From Triglochin maritima (taxonomy: Eukaryota > Streptophyta > Magnoliopsida > Alismatales > Juncaginaceae), in assembly GCA_963682175.1 (NCBI GenBank), contig OY821788.1, positions 34,539,585 through 34,603,584 of the forward strand: a stretch of 64,000 nucleotides of DNA, read 5' to 3'. The notes beneath the pieces are model-generated. The model searched no databases. It was not told the DNA's origin and saw nothing but the letters and a program-made list of their open reading frames with translations. Position numbers and translations under genes: made by a program. Below are positions 22,506 through 34,293 of this stretch, piece after piece (the stretch's first letter is position 1; every line of letters starts with the position of its first letter).

Positions 22506-25500
22506 TCACCAAGATCCAATCCCAATCAAGTGGAGCTGCAAGACATAGTCTGGAGTTAGAGCAGAATAAATAACACAGATGTCGGTTTGTGATGTAATCA
22601 CACATTACAATGCACTGGCAAACTCACAAGGTTGTTCTTTGGTTCCTTCCAGTAGAAACCTTGAAGCAAAACAGGAAAAATGTTGCACGCCAAAAGAACG
22701 AAAATTGTTAAGGCATGCATACCCATCCATTCCAACACCAACGTTGGTCGTCTATAACCATAGATATCCACCTATATATAAAAACAAAGTGGTTTAAACA
22801 TCTTCACCAGAACACTTACTGCATATAGCTCAACTATCACAAGTAATTCCACCAAAATGTGATGAATCCTACTAAGATACAGTTGAACAAAATGTAATGT
22901 GTTCTGGAAGATTGCTTGGAAAAAGTAAAATGAAAGAATAAAGGCAATGTTTGGGTTTAAATATTGCCAAAAAGAAAAAGATGAGGTACAGATGTGGCAA
23001 TCTCACCAGAACATAGATCCCAGTGAAGAGAATGCCAGCCGCACCAGCTGTAGCAAATGTGTAGCTGACTGAGTATAGAACTTTGTTCACGCGCATACCT
23101 ATGATCAAGAATTCAAGACACATGGTTTTGTAATTTGAACAAAGTAAGCATCAACCAGTGATTGCAAAATGAAAGTCCTTTGCTTACCAAAAAAGTCTAG
23201 GAAAAGTGCCGCTGCGAGAAGACAAAAGGATGACATTGTCCATTTTAGGATTCTATCTCTGTGATCCTGTGATAGATACAGGAACCATGAGTTTCCAGTC
23301 TTCCACAAAAAACAGATTCCAGAATAAAAACTTCATACCTTGAAGTGCAAGATAACATGCCCAAATTGCAATCCAATCAAACAAGTAACAATTGCCATAA
23401 CCGAGCTGCATGAACAAGTGCAATAGAAGGTTAGTGATTTCTTTACTGAAAATCCATGCTAACAATGAGTTTTAGAAGGAAAAAGCTAAAACCTTAGGAG
23501 TCCTTCAGGATCAAAGGGTGCTTGACACCATGAAGGAGCATTGGGAGGGAGTGGACCTGATTGGGGAGAATTAATGCTGCATTGCTGCAAACACATTGTC
23601 AAATCATAAAACAATGCAACCAAGATACATAAAGGATGGAAGAAAAATCGTGTGAATATTTTTAAATACAAACCTCCATTCGTGCATAAACAGGCCGTTT
23701 ATACAAATGCTGAATGCCCATGACTTTGCGATCAATATATCCAACAGCATTACAACCAGGACTAGTATCACCTCTTGTGCCACACTTCACCTGAGGTTGA
23801 TGGTGTCATACATCGCAATTAAACAAAAAATAACAAAGTTGTAATATAATTACGAAAGGAAAGCACATATAGGATCGATAGCCATCGCCGTTTACAGGGT
23901 AAAGAAATAAAATCTTAACATTCACTTGATCTTTTAGTTCCTCAAACCTTGACTACAAAAGACTATTCAACAAATAACAACAGAAACAGCCTTCTGTAAC
24001 TACATGGATGAATCATATTTCAAGCGCTACTTATTTTTCTAAAAACAAATCCCAGATTTGGACTTTCAAACTTACAGAGAAGATTTTCATTTCAGAGTCT
24101 GGACTAGCAATCTCATACTGCCAGTCAGGAACATATAAGCCATACAGGAGTCCCATGTACATGGCTGTAACCACAAGTCCAACAAACCTGACAGAATATA
24201 GTAAGATTTAGTCAAGTCACCAACCTTTTGCATTGCATATGAGAATGAGACGCAACATCTTCAATTCATGAAACTTACAATTGAGCTCGATATTTTTTGA
24301 GCAAGGATAAGCCAGACTCAACATCATCATTAGAACGAAGCCAGATCTCACATAGTGCAGTCATCAAATATGCAAATGCTATTCTCTGCAAATATATTAG
24401 GCCCATGAAATCATGTCTTGTGTGTTATAAGTTGTCTAGAATCAAGATACATATAGGTTCCTTTGTTCCAAATGAAGAAAGAATTTCACCATACCTGAAG
24501 TATGCCCATCCAACGAATCTTTAGCATATCGACTCCATATGTTAAATTGGTAAGACCATGGAAATACCCACCTGCACTCAAATGGATGTTAAAATACACA
24601 AAGTGATTCATGTTTCAATGCGATAAGTAGGATACATGCTAAGGATGATATAAGTACCTTGGAGTATCAGACCAACTATGAACAGCTTCAGAGCCCTGCA
24701 CACTGCTTTGCGGGTTGCAAGAACCTTGTCTGGTACTCTCTGTATACAGTTTGAATTGCAACTAAGATCGACAATTTTTTCAATAAACAAAAATGCAGAT
24801 ATGTCTCAGAGTTGACAGTTTTTTGAACACTGCTGGCATTGCACCCTTTCTATTGCCCAGACTTACTGAGGACTACTACCTCCATTATGTGGCTGATAAT
24901 AATGTAAAATATTCAGGATATGACAAAAACCTGAAAGAAAGAAAAAAAAACCTAACCTTGTATGTGAGGCCAAGTGCGACTCCAACAATGAATAAGAAAA
25001 ATGGCATAACAAAATCCGCAAGGGTGACCCCATTCCAGGGGGAATGACTGATGGCGGGAAGAAAACTACCAGCATCATCTACCAGTATCATAAGCTGTGG
25101 TACATGTGGAAAGGCAGATGCAAGAACTTACAGAGTCAATAACAACAGCAAACCATGTGATCAACCAACATACTGACAACAAAAATGTTATTTGCCAAAC
25201 ATCTCATGGCAGCCACCACGAAGAAACTATATCTCAGGCAAGACCACTAGAAAAATATCAATGATTGTAATATTTTATGCCATTACAATAATAATGTTAT
25301 AAAAGTAATGGGTCCAGTTTTCAGAAGCCTAAAGTCACCGTATTGTGACAAAAAATGAGAAGGCGACGGAGACTTCATGTGAAACTGTCGGCAATCATCC
25401 AAAAATTGCAGTTGTCCCTTTTCCAGCTGGCAGGAGACCATTCAAAAATATCTACTAAATGTGCAAGAAAGAAATAGCGTTCTATCAAGCAAAGCAAAGC

Positions 25501-28191
25501 AAAACAAAGCAAACCAAACCAAACCAACAGGAAATCGAAATCATGCAAGAATTGATGGTATAACTTGGGATCACTTAAATTGCAAGTTACAAAATAGTAG
25601 GTGGGTCTGTTCTATACTATTCCTGCAGGGGCAAAGTTATGTACCATCCACTCAATCGATAGCATGTACCATCCATCCATTCATCCATCCACCAACAGAA
25701 CACCCACCAAATATTTATGATGATGATCAAATTGTGAGCTGCACTCTATGGTTATGGTCTATACTACTGCAGTATAGGATCATTATGAGTTACAAGATGA
25801 AACAAACACCATACTCCACTTAATTTCCAGCTAAGACTGTGTTTCAAACATATACCTACAAATAATATATGTGTACTGTAAATGCTGGGAGAATGTACAG
25901 TGATGTGAGGGTCCACTAATAGATAAGAGATATGGCCTATGCTATTCTATATTCCATAATTCTATTGGGTGACAGACATAGCAGAGGCAGATAAAAGTGA
26001 TGCACCATCACTTCGAAAGTAATAAATAGAGAAGAGAAAAATAATAAATTATCAGTTTTTGGTGAATATAATAAAGTTGAGTGGAAAGATATTTCCACGG
26101 GGAAAGCAATTGATATTCATTCTGGTGGTGGGGTTAGTGATGCCATTCATATTCATTCATTGCCTGCACTAAGAAAACAAAACGGGTGGTGGAAGGGAAA
26201 GAAAGGGTCACACGACCAAACCAAATACGTGGAATGTGAAAAGGACAATTTTAATTTTTTGAATTTTTTTTTAAAATCTTTTGTCTTTTATTTTTAGGTT
26301 GCAATCACCGCATTACATTACATTACATTACAGAGCGCAAGTGACAAATAGTGGCTTTCCAGCAGAAAGAAATGACATTGATAGTGGAGTTTAGAGAGTT
26401 CATGTGATTTGGGCAAGCTTGACAACCAACCAACCAAGCAAACACAGCCACAGCAAGGAAGGAATCCTCCTAATTCCTAATTCCTAATGCCTAATGTGAT
26501 GTGGGAAGCATATGCGGATATGATTATCATATTGGTAGCAACAATATATATTATATATATAGAATTGCTAAACATCGTCCCAAAATTACTTAAATCGCCC
26601 CTTGAAATTACCAAATTTCCCTTCTCTCATTTCTACTACTATAACGCGACATTTTACCCTCCTATCACACATCTCTCTTCATCTTCCTCTTATAATCATA
26701 AAAAATAATGTTTTGAAGGTCAGTAATGAGCCAACGGACGCCCCAGTGTACTCGAATCTGGTAAAATATCTAACATCTTTTTAATAAAAAATTAATAAAA
26801 AATAATAATAAATTACAGGCGTCCGACGGAGCCGCCCCCACGTAGGAGGTGGCGTCTGGATAGGACGCCTCCCCCATGGGGGAGGCGTTTTACCCAGACG
26901 CCTCCCCCATGGGGGAGGCGTTTTACCCAGACGCCCCGCCCAAGGGGGAGGCGTCTGGGTAAAACGCCTCCCCCATGGGGGAGGCGTCTTATCCAGACGC
27001 CCCCTCCTACGTGGGGGCGGCTCCGTCGGACGCCCGTAATTTTTTATTATTTTTTATTAAGATAATTGATTATAATTTTAGATAATTGTTAAATTAATTA
27101 ATTAATAAGTTAATAATAACTATATTCGGATGACCGATACCCCTTCGGTACACCGAAAATTCAAAAATTTCCAGATCCAACAATTTCAAAATCCAAAAAA
27201 TTTCCAGGGGGCGCTGCCCCCTTGCCACCCCCGCCACCTCACCGGCGAGGTGGAATGCCGCTCGCTCACCGGGGGATTCGGAAGTAATGATGTTTTACCG
27301 CCGGGGGATTTTGGATCTTAAAAAATGTTGAATCTGGAAATTATTTGAATCTTCATCACTTGCAAAAAAACTCATTGTAATCCAACCGGTTACCACCAAA
27401 AACTTGCAAAGAAACGTCAAATAATTTGAGATAACACACCGTATAATTTTAATTTAACAAAAAAATTAAAAAAAACGGGACGTCTGGCTAAGACGCCTCA
27501 ACCATGGTGGAGGCGTCTTAGCCAGACGCCTGTACCATGGTCGGGACGTCTGGCTAAGACGTTTCAACCATGGTGGAGGCGTCTGGCTAAGACGCTTGTA
27601 CCATGGTGGAGGCGTCTTAGCCAGACGCCTCCACCATGGTACAGGCGTTTTAGCCAGACGCCCGAGTCGGAAAAAAAAAATCCGCCTCCGTTACTTCGCC
27701 TAATCTAGGTGGTTCGTCAGACATTTTCGTGGTGTTGGTACTATGAATGTTAGTAAAACTGAGTCAAAAATCTTGTTTAAAGACACGAGACGATATGGGT
27801 ATTAAATATATTGTTAAGGGCAATTTGGTAATTTCACGGGACGATTTAAGTAGTTTTGGGGCGACGTTTAGTATTTCCCTAGTAATAACAACAGGACAAG
27901 CAACAACCAATAAAAGAAAAAAAAGTAATTATAATTAATGTAAAAAAGGCAGAAAAAGAGAGTAAAAGGGAAGTAAGATGGAATGGAAAGAAAGAAAGAT
28001 GGGAAGGGATGTATTACTGCGACGGTGAGGCCACGGAAGACGTCGAGGGAGACGAGGCGTTGGTTGGAAGGTTTGATGGAAGAAGAAGAGGTTAAGCCTT
28101 CTTCTTCTTCTTCTATGCGTATGCAACTTCTTTCGTTGTTGTTATTGTTGGCTTTTATCAACTCGTACATTATCACTCCTCCGCCTCCCAT
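22506..28191 (-). CDS. HGSNAT-like acetyltransferase, 13 exons
   Basis: Thirteen exons read 28191-28018, 25094-24957, 24739-24658, 24571-24495, 24385-24279, 24187-24076, 23790-23674, 23584-23493, 23405-23339, 23266-23188, 23098-23007, 22771-22628 and 22535-22506. They total 1311 nt and give 436 aa with continuous phase. The family signature LVSLDVFRGLTVA ends exon 1, and exon 2 holds SPWNGVTLADFVMPFFLFIV. Many hydrophobic segments follow (LKLFIVGLILQG, VGLVVTAMYMGLLYGLY, SVMAIVTCLIGLQFGHVIL). The last exons give LEWMGMHALTIFVLLACNI and end LHLIGIGSW. In animals HGSNAT transfers acetyl groups to heparan glucosamine across the lysosomal membrane; the plant substrate is not established. ATG 28191 is used because the upstream in-frame codon is GTG. 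Intron 1 is about 2.9 kb and holds a MULE. Confidence 0.9.
25095..26559. other. Intron 1 of the HGSNAT-like gene, transposon-free part
   Basis: No second gene is seen. There are short simple runs (CAAAGCAAAGCAAAACAAAG near 25490, CATCCATCCATTCATCCATC near 25675, CATTACATTACATTACATTA near 26310). The splice acceptor for exon 2 is at 25095-25096. Confidence 0.6.
26812..27040. repeat. Long multi-unit hairpin
   Basis: The outer arms ATTACAGGCGTCCGACGGAG and its near-complement enclose several modules of CCCCCATGGGGG flanked by GGCGT(C/T)TTA(C/T)CCAGACGCC. It is the longer counterpart of 3859-3988. Confidence 0.88.
27478..27665. repeat. GACGTCTGGCTAAGACGCC palindromic array
   Basis: About four alternating modules have CCATGG centres (ACCATGGTGGAGGCGTCTTA and complements). 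A one- to two-module version is at 4490-4545 in the degenerate copy. Confidence 0.8.
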
Positions 28192-28327
28192 TCTCACTTC
28201 TTCTTCTTTGGGTTCTGTTTTTTGATATTTCTTTCCTGAGGAGCTGATGAGATTGTTTTGGGTTTGGGTTTGAGATGAGATATGATGTGTTGTGATGTGA
28301 TGTGATGTGCGTTCGTTCTACTTTTAT

Positions 28328-28336
28328 ATTTATATA
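28328..28336 (-). promoter_or_regulatory. TATA box of the HGSNAT-like gene
   Basis: On the minus strand TATATAAAT lies about 140 bp upstream of ATG 28191, with a CACATCACATCACAACACATC-like leader between. Confidence 0.5.
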
Positions 28337-29064
28337 TACCTCATGTGTGAATGGGTGTCTTCTGTTTCTTTCCCTCCACCGTCAGTACGTACGGTGCTTC
28401 TACTTTTACCACTCCACACATGCCACCCTGCCTATCAGTATACTCTAATCTAATACTTAAGTTTATCATACGGTTCTACGCAAGTTGACTAACTGCATCC
28501 ATATATATATATATATAAATAAATATCTAAACTAATCCATGTGATGAGATTAATTTAGGTGTTATTAGTGGTCAACCTGTTTGTTTGATTTGGTGTTAGT
28601 GGTGTTACTACATACATGATCTTTCCTTCTGTTCAGCCAAAAGGCCCAAAACTCAACTCAAATCAAATCAAATCAATAATGAGAACACCGACACAACACG
28701 TGCGATAAATGATATATGTGGCCATCGTTGTTATTCTTTTCTTACTTAAACTAAGCTAAGCATCATCGAACTTTATTATTCGAGATAAGGAATAACGTTG
28801 AGGTTCGTGGAAGTGGGAAAATAAATGTCTTTTGTACTGGGCTGGCGACGTTTTTACAGTCATAGAACAACACGGTTACATTACATTGTTCTGTCCTTAA
28901 TTTTGATCTACACCGGCCTTCTTAGTTCAGGACTTCACAGGTTCAGAATTTTGAGTACACTTTGATAATTGTGTTTGCTTTGATTTCTTGAGGAGATCAT
29001 GAACTCCAAAAAAATATTTAAACTTACTTTGGACCAACTCTTGTGGTTATTACATGACATGTAT
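28337..29064. other. Upstream region of the HGSNAT-like gene
   Basis: This is unique-looking promoter and intergenic sequence with an (AT)n run at 28500-28517. No gene is recognised. Confidence 0.5.
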
Positions 29065-29240
29065 TGTTAGATCCTAACCCTTCTTATGTGCTAATTGTGT
29101 TTAGGAGAGGATTAGTGATGGATTGAGATCGACGGCCGAGATTGAATGAGAGAAAGTATATAAGGTTTGGGTTTTTAACTCTCTCTCACTCTCTCTCGCA
29201 CGTATCTCTCTCTCACTCACCCTCTCTCTCTCTAGGCGCG

Positions 29241-29280
<40 letters not shown>

Positions 29281-30801
29281 AGAGTTCTTCGGCTTTGTGG
29301 AGGTGAGGGCGCTGTTGGAGTCGCCGGAGGAGCGAAGATCGTTGTGTTCGCCGGAGTTCGAGTTTATCGTGGAAAAGCTCGCCGTCGTTTCTTCAAAGGC
29401 TTCTTCAAGCCTTAAGGTATGTCAAACTTGCTTTCAAGCTCACCTATTGTTAGTGTGGGAGTGGGAGCGGTCGACGGTAGGCCGTTTCGGGCTCGTCGGA
29501 CCTGCACAACCGTTTCTGAACTATAAACGGTCGACCGATGTTTTGGTTCGGTCGACCGGTTGTAGTGTATTTTGGGCGAATCCCTCGCACCGGTCGAACG
29601 ATCCCTTTTGGGCGGTCGACCGGTTGTTGCAATTTTAGCGAGAGAAAGATGTCCTGTGTATTTTCGGTCGAACGGGACCCCTTTGCCGGTCGACCGAAAG
29701 TACTGTTGTATGTCGGTTGGGGCGTTGACCATCTAAACGGTCGACCGCCTGTTTGACTCGTTCGACCGACGTTTAAGTTAACTTAATGGCCGGTCGACCG
29801 GAAGTGTGGTTTCGGTCGACCGTGAAGTGAGGACTCTGGGTGAGTTCTACTGGTTGTTTTCGGTCGACCGATAGGATTCGGTTGTTCGACCGTTTTTCTG
29901 TTGATTGCGAAAATGGTTTTCTACTGGTGCTTTTCGGTCGACCGGGACCCCTTTGTCGGTCGACCGTTTGGCGGGTTTTTCGGTTGGGTCAGTTCTCTGG
30001 GTGAGGATCGGTCGACCGGAAGCCAGTTTTCGTTCGACCGTTTTGCACTGTTTTTGTGTGTGTGTGTTGCTATTGATTGGCTAGAAGGCAACGGGTCTCC
30101 GGCCCTTTTGGGGCGACGGTACAGACATGCCGGCCCTATATCGATTAGTAGTAACACGTGGAGGTGGATTGTGATATTGAAGCCGTGGCTCCGGCGAATG
30201 AGGCAAAGCCGTGGCTCCGGCGAATGATGCAAAATCGTGGCTCCGGTAACATTAATGCAAAACCGTGGCTCCGGTAACACTGAGGCAATGAGGGGGTTGT
30301 TTGGCCGTGATTTGGACCGGCGGTGCCTTGTGTGCACGTGTGTTGGTGGGTTGGGGTGAGAGGACCCTTGAGACCCGTGTGGTTGGGCTATGGCCGGGAG
30401 AGAGGTCCCAGGAACTTAGCGGGTGTATCAGTTGTGATGTTTTACGTTTCTTTGCATATTTCATTCTGTCCATATATGTGTTAGGGTTTGGCATACTGGG
30501 TTTCCTCCTGGAAACTCAGGCATTCATTGTCTGCTTTCAGGCCGAGAGCGACGTTAGGTGGGTGGCGACGACGGAGGGAGCGCTCGAGACCTGATACTGC
30601 TTCCCTATATTTTGAGGTGGTTGTGATTACTTGTGTATATTTTATGTATATGATCTTTTGATGTAATCACATTCTTTTGTAAACTCGTTCACATATATAT
30701 ATTATATGTTGGTGCACCGGTGTGTGTATTCCTTTTCGTAATGTTCTCGTTGATTGTATGTTTTAAATTTGAAATTTTCCGCTGTGTTTGAGGACGTTAC
30801 A
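29065..30801 (+). mobile_element. Solo LTR (gypsy-like) with perfect TSD
   Basis: It starts TGTTAGATCCTAACCC and ends GAGGACGTTACA. It is flanked by perfect TGTAT repeats at 29060-29064 and 30802-30806. Its ends resemble those of the elements at 47481 and 54209 (TTTTCCGCTGT...GTTACA). It contains a TATATAAG box at 29157-29164, CT-rich tracts and about a dozen CGGTCGACCG palindromes at 29469-30045. Near 30180-30290, GCCGTGGCTCCGG-type units are repeated four times. Open frames within it are not genes. Confidence 0.88.
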
Positions 30802-31639
30802 TGTATAGTAAATAATGATAACATATATGCATGGTTCATGGATCCAACCATGGCATGAGGTTAGGAGGATTCTAGTCTAGTATCCACAAATTTCAGTAAC
30901 ACCATTTTCCTTTCAAGGTATCATCATCATCATCATCATTATTATTAAATAAAATATGCATTACTTATTGCTTAAATTGAGAAGAAAAAAATAGAAGAAT
31001 GGTGCAGATATATATATTTTGGGTATACCTGGGTGCTGATTCGGATCTAACATAGGCCAAACGGGCCGGGCCCAAGGTCCGACCTGTTAAGTGACACGGT
31101 CCACCCAGCCCGGTCCATCTATTTTTTTTCTTTCAAAATACATCTAAAAACAACTAAAATATCTCTAAAAAGTACAAATATACCTTAAAAAATTATATTG
31201 CTTGAATCAGCAAGGCAGCAGCTGTATAACCTCTATTTATTCACTTCATATATATATATATATATAGAACTTAAGAAGGATTAATATTTTTATTTTTGAA
31301 TAGGAAGAATACAGATTTTTTATTTATTGAAATGTGTATACATGCTTATTCATAGAAATGAAGTACGAATTCTGTTTTGCAATTGCAAGAAAGAGCAAGA
31401 ATACATATACTCTATAATTGAAGATGAAATTAATTATTGCACGAAAGGTAGGAAATCACATAACTAACATAGTATATACACTATCTCCCATAGTATGGTA
31501 TATTATGATGAAATAAGAAGCAATTAGTAATTGAGGATGAATCATGGAATCAATGGAAAGGACGAAAGTAGGCATGGATTAAAAGTAAAAAAGAAAGAAA
31601 GGGACTTACCCAACCCCAAGCAAGCAACGCACTAAGAAG
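30802..31639. other. Intergenic, AT-rich
   Basis: There are short runs such as (CAT)n at 30923-30940 and (AT)n near 31248-31266, and no gene that I can recognise. Confidence 0.5.
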
Positions 31640-31898
31640 TAGGGGTGAGTAAAATCCGGTCCGGACTGGAACCAATCGGTATGGGTTTCGGTTCGAACCG
31701 AAAAAAAAATTTGGATCCAGTCAGGTCCGGTCCAATTTGTTTTTTAAATTTAAGGTAAAAAATCGGATTTTTGGACCAGACCGGACCGAACCGATCCGAT
31801 TTTCGGTCCGCCTATCCGAATTTTTTCTGATCCGGTCCAGTTTCCGATCCGAACCTAATTTTTTTTTCCGGTCAGGTCCGGACCGATGCGCAGCCCTT
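31640..31898. mobile_element. hAT-like MITE upstream of the HP30-like gene
   Basis: This 259-bp element is flanked by CTAAGAAG (31632-31639) and CTACGAAG (31899-31906), an 8-bp duplication with one mismatch. Its TAGGGGTG and CAGCCCTT ends and its dense GGTCCGG/CCGGACC words match the element at 43427-43691. It ends only 86 bp before the start codon of the next gene. Confidence 0.75.
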
Positions 31899-31984
31899 CT
31901 ACGAAGTAAGAAGCCCTCCCTTTGGTCTGGTTTTGGTTTGGTCTGGTTTGGTTTGTGTCTTCTCTTCCGATAAATCATCCATCC

Positions 31985-33517
31985 ATGTCTGGGAATCCGG
32001 TGGTGATGGTTCAGGACCGGTTTAGGGAGTTGGAGTCGGGGTTTAGGGTTTGGGTTTCGAAGCAGCCGTTGGCTGTGGAGGCGACGGTGGCCACCCTAAC
32101 CAGCGCCGCCCAGGGCGCCTTCATGGGGGGTCTCATGGGAACCTTATCTCCCAAAGACAAAGACCCCGCCTTTCCCACCACTGCTCTTGCTTCTTCTTCT
32201 TCTTCCCTAAAGCAAGTCCAGGCCCTCGCCGGTGGGCCCCTCGTCCAGGCCCGCAACTTCGCTGTTATGACCGGCGTCAACGCCGGCATCTCCTGCGTCA
32301 TGAAGAGGATTCGCGGCGTCGAAGACCTCCAGACCAGGTCTAGCTTCGGATAAACTTCTACTTGTTTCCCGCAAATTTGTCAAAACTCGAAAGTATATGC
32401 TGTTTTGCTAAATGAAATATTTGCATTTTGTTTACAATTAATATAGGTGTACTTAACTTCCTTCACAGTTCATACCTTTTTAGATAGTTCAAAATAAGAA
32501 ATTTGTCATTAGGTTTTTTTGCTTTAGTTTACAAAAAAAAAAATGTTAGACAGAATGTTGTCGGCGTTTGTGAGTAGTTATTAACTTAGTATGTAATGTA
32601 ATGTAATGTATGATGTTTTTCTAATTTCCCCTTTTTGTATTGTATCTATGTAATTGCGTTTGCAGTATGGTGGCAGCATTTGGCTCTGGAGCTATGTTCT
32701 CGCTTGTTAGTGGCATGGGTGGACCTAACCCTGCAGTTAATGCAGTCAGCTCAGGGCTTTTCTTTGCTCTAATTCAGGGTGGTCTCTTCCAGGTCTCACC
32801 TCATCAACCTGTCTAATGCTATTTTTTCCCCTTCCTATGTAATTTATGCAGAGAAGACCAACCTGTCTAATAAGCACTAATTGCCATTTACCAACTCCAA
32901 CTCTAATGTGTTACTTTGATATTCATTTAGAGTGGACTTTATTTATCTAATCCAACTAGATACTGATTGCCTGTTGTTGTGAAGCATATGCGCACACCAT
33001 CTTTTGTTGGACTACAGTCATATTTGTTGTTTGTGAATTGAGTTTTTTTGGGGTTGGTACAGGTTGGTAAGAATTTCTCGACGCCACCAGCAGAGGATTA
33101 TAACTACGTGCAAGCAACTAACATGCTGAGAAGTTTAGGACTTGATAGTTACTGTAAGAACTTCAAGAAGGGGATGCTCACCGATAATACACTGCCTCTT
33201 CTCACAGACAGGCAAGTAGTGGGAAGTAACAAACCTGAGCTTGTTCCTCCGTCGTTGAGTTTGAATTGAAACAATTATTGGCTTAACATCTTAATAATCG
33301 ACTAAATTCATAATGTTTGATATTTGTACAGTGCACTAAGTGACGTTCGTATCCCACCTGGGCCAAGGCTAATCATTCTGGATCACATCCGGAGGTGAGT
33401 TTAACAATAATAAATTGGCATAGTAAGTAATGAAGCCTGTATACCTAAATTAATTAAAGACATGCATATTGTACTTGTGTTTTCAGGGATCCTGAGTCGA
33501 AGAAAGGAAGGAAATGA
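31985..33517 (+). CDS. HP30-like Tim17/22/23-family translocase protein
   Basis: Five exons (31985-32337, 32666-32792, 33063-33211, 33332-33394, 33487-33517) give 240 aa in a continuous frame. The Tim17 region (about 25-160) includes QGAFMGGLMGTLSPK, GPLVQARNFAVMTGVNAG and SCVMKRIRG. A SAM-like C-terminal domain (about 165-235) includes MLRSLGLDSYCKNFKKGML and IPPGPRLIILDHI, and the protein ends KKGRK. This order matches plant HP30 proteins, which take part in import of transit-peptide-less proteins into the chloroplast inner envelope; mitochondrial TIM22-type roles have also been reported. Intron 3 has a GC donor (GCAAGT, 33212). ATG 31985 is chosen as the first Met giving the family N-terminus. 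Confidence 0.92.
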
Positions 33518-33758
33518 AGAATGGTTATTGTTGGTTTGGAATAAATTTGTTTTTGTTTGACGGAGGAAGAATGCAGTTGATGTAAGAGGGTAGGTAGTGA
33601 TGTTAGAGAGGTGTTGCAATGGATAAATATTATGGTTGGTTTATGTTTGATTAATTTATATTTGATAGATATATGCAAGGGTTATTTACTTATATTGAAG
33701 AGACAATATGTTAGTTGAATGGAGTGGTAATTCAATTCAATTCATTTGATCTGAGTTG

Positions 33759-33808
<50 letters not shown>

Positions 33809-34284
33809 CTTAGATTGAATTAACTAAAATGAATTGCAATTGATGTTGCACAGCATTGATAAGAGATGATGTTGTGGTTTGGACGCCGTGGTGGAAATGA
33901 CAATCCATCTGAGGGACTTGCTTTGCTTTGCTTTGCTTCTAAACAGCAATTTGGCAACATAATTAGTTAATTGGTTGGATTAAAGTAGACGTATTTTTTT
34001 CTTTCTTTTTCCCGATGGATGAAACTGAGCAGAAAAGGTTAGTTTGTCCATTGGGCCACACCACAGTGTAAACAAAAAAGAAAAAGAAAAGAAAAGAGAT
34101 GAATGTCCATTGTTGGGTCATGACCCGACCCGACCCGACCCGACCCGACTTGGTGTGAGTGTGTGGTTGGGAGGGGATCTTCCGACCCGATCGTCAATAA
34201 CCCACCCAAAAGGCCAAAACCCACCCAAGACCTTTTTTTTTCATCACAAGACCTCTCTTCGTCAATAACCCACCCAAAAGACCG
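33518..34284. other. 3' flank and RRM-gene promoter region
   Basis: Contains an (AT)n run at 33768-33803, a (CCCGA)n run at about 34120-34148, and two copies of GTCAATAACCCACCCAAAAG at 34192 and 34261 about 69 bp apart. No gene is seen. Confidence 0.6.
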
Positions 34285-34293
34285 AAACCCTAA
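34285..34293 (+). promoter_or_regulatory. Telo-box in the RRM gene leader
   Basis: AAACCCTAA lies about 220 bp before ATG 34511. Telo-boxes are common in the 5' regions of plant translation and RNA-processing genes. Function here is inferred. Confidence 0.45.

Larger units (their letters stand above)
26560..27879. mobile_element. Non-autonomous MULE in the HGSNAT intron
   Basis: Both ends match the inverted repeats of the compact MULE at 4950-7366 (CTAAACATCG(C/T)CCCAAAATT on the left, its complement on the right). The 1.3-kb interior has no transposase body. On the minus strand near 27725 it keeps a first-exon-like reading MSDEPPRLGE. Two GGCGTC/GACGCC hairpin arrays lie inside. No clear target duplication could be read because the left flank is (AT)n. 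Confidence 0.8.

Noticed and set aside
26551..27888. Target duplication for the intronic MULE
   Set aside because: Left flank TTATATATA and right flank TAGTAATAA match at only a few positions, and the left is (AT)n, so no duplication is claimed.
29297..30594. Several Arg/Ser-rich frames
   Set aside because: They are inside the solo LTR and read through CGGTCGACCG clusters.
32050..32343. Alternative frame over HP30 exon 1
   Set aside because: Shadow of the well-supported Tim17-domain frame.
34121..34149. Telomere-like repeat
   Set aside because: The run is (CCCGA)n, not the plant CCCTAAA; it is a microsatellite.
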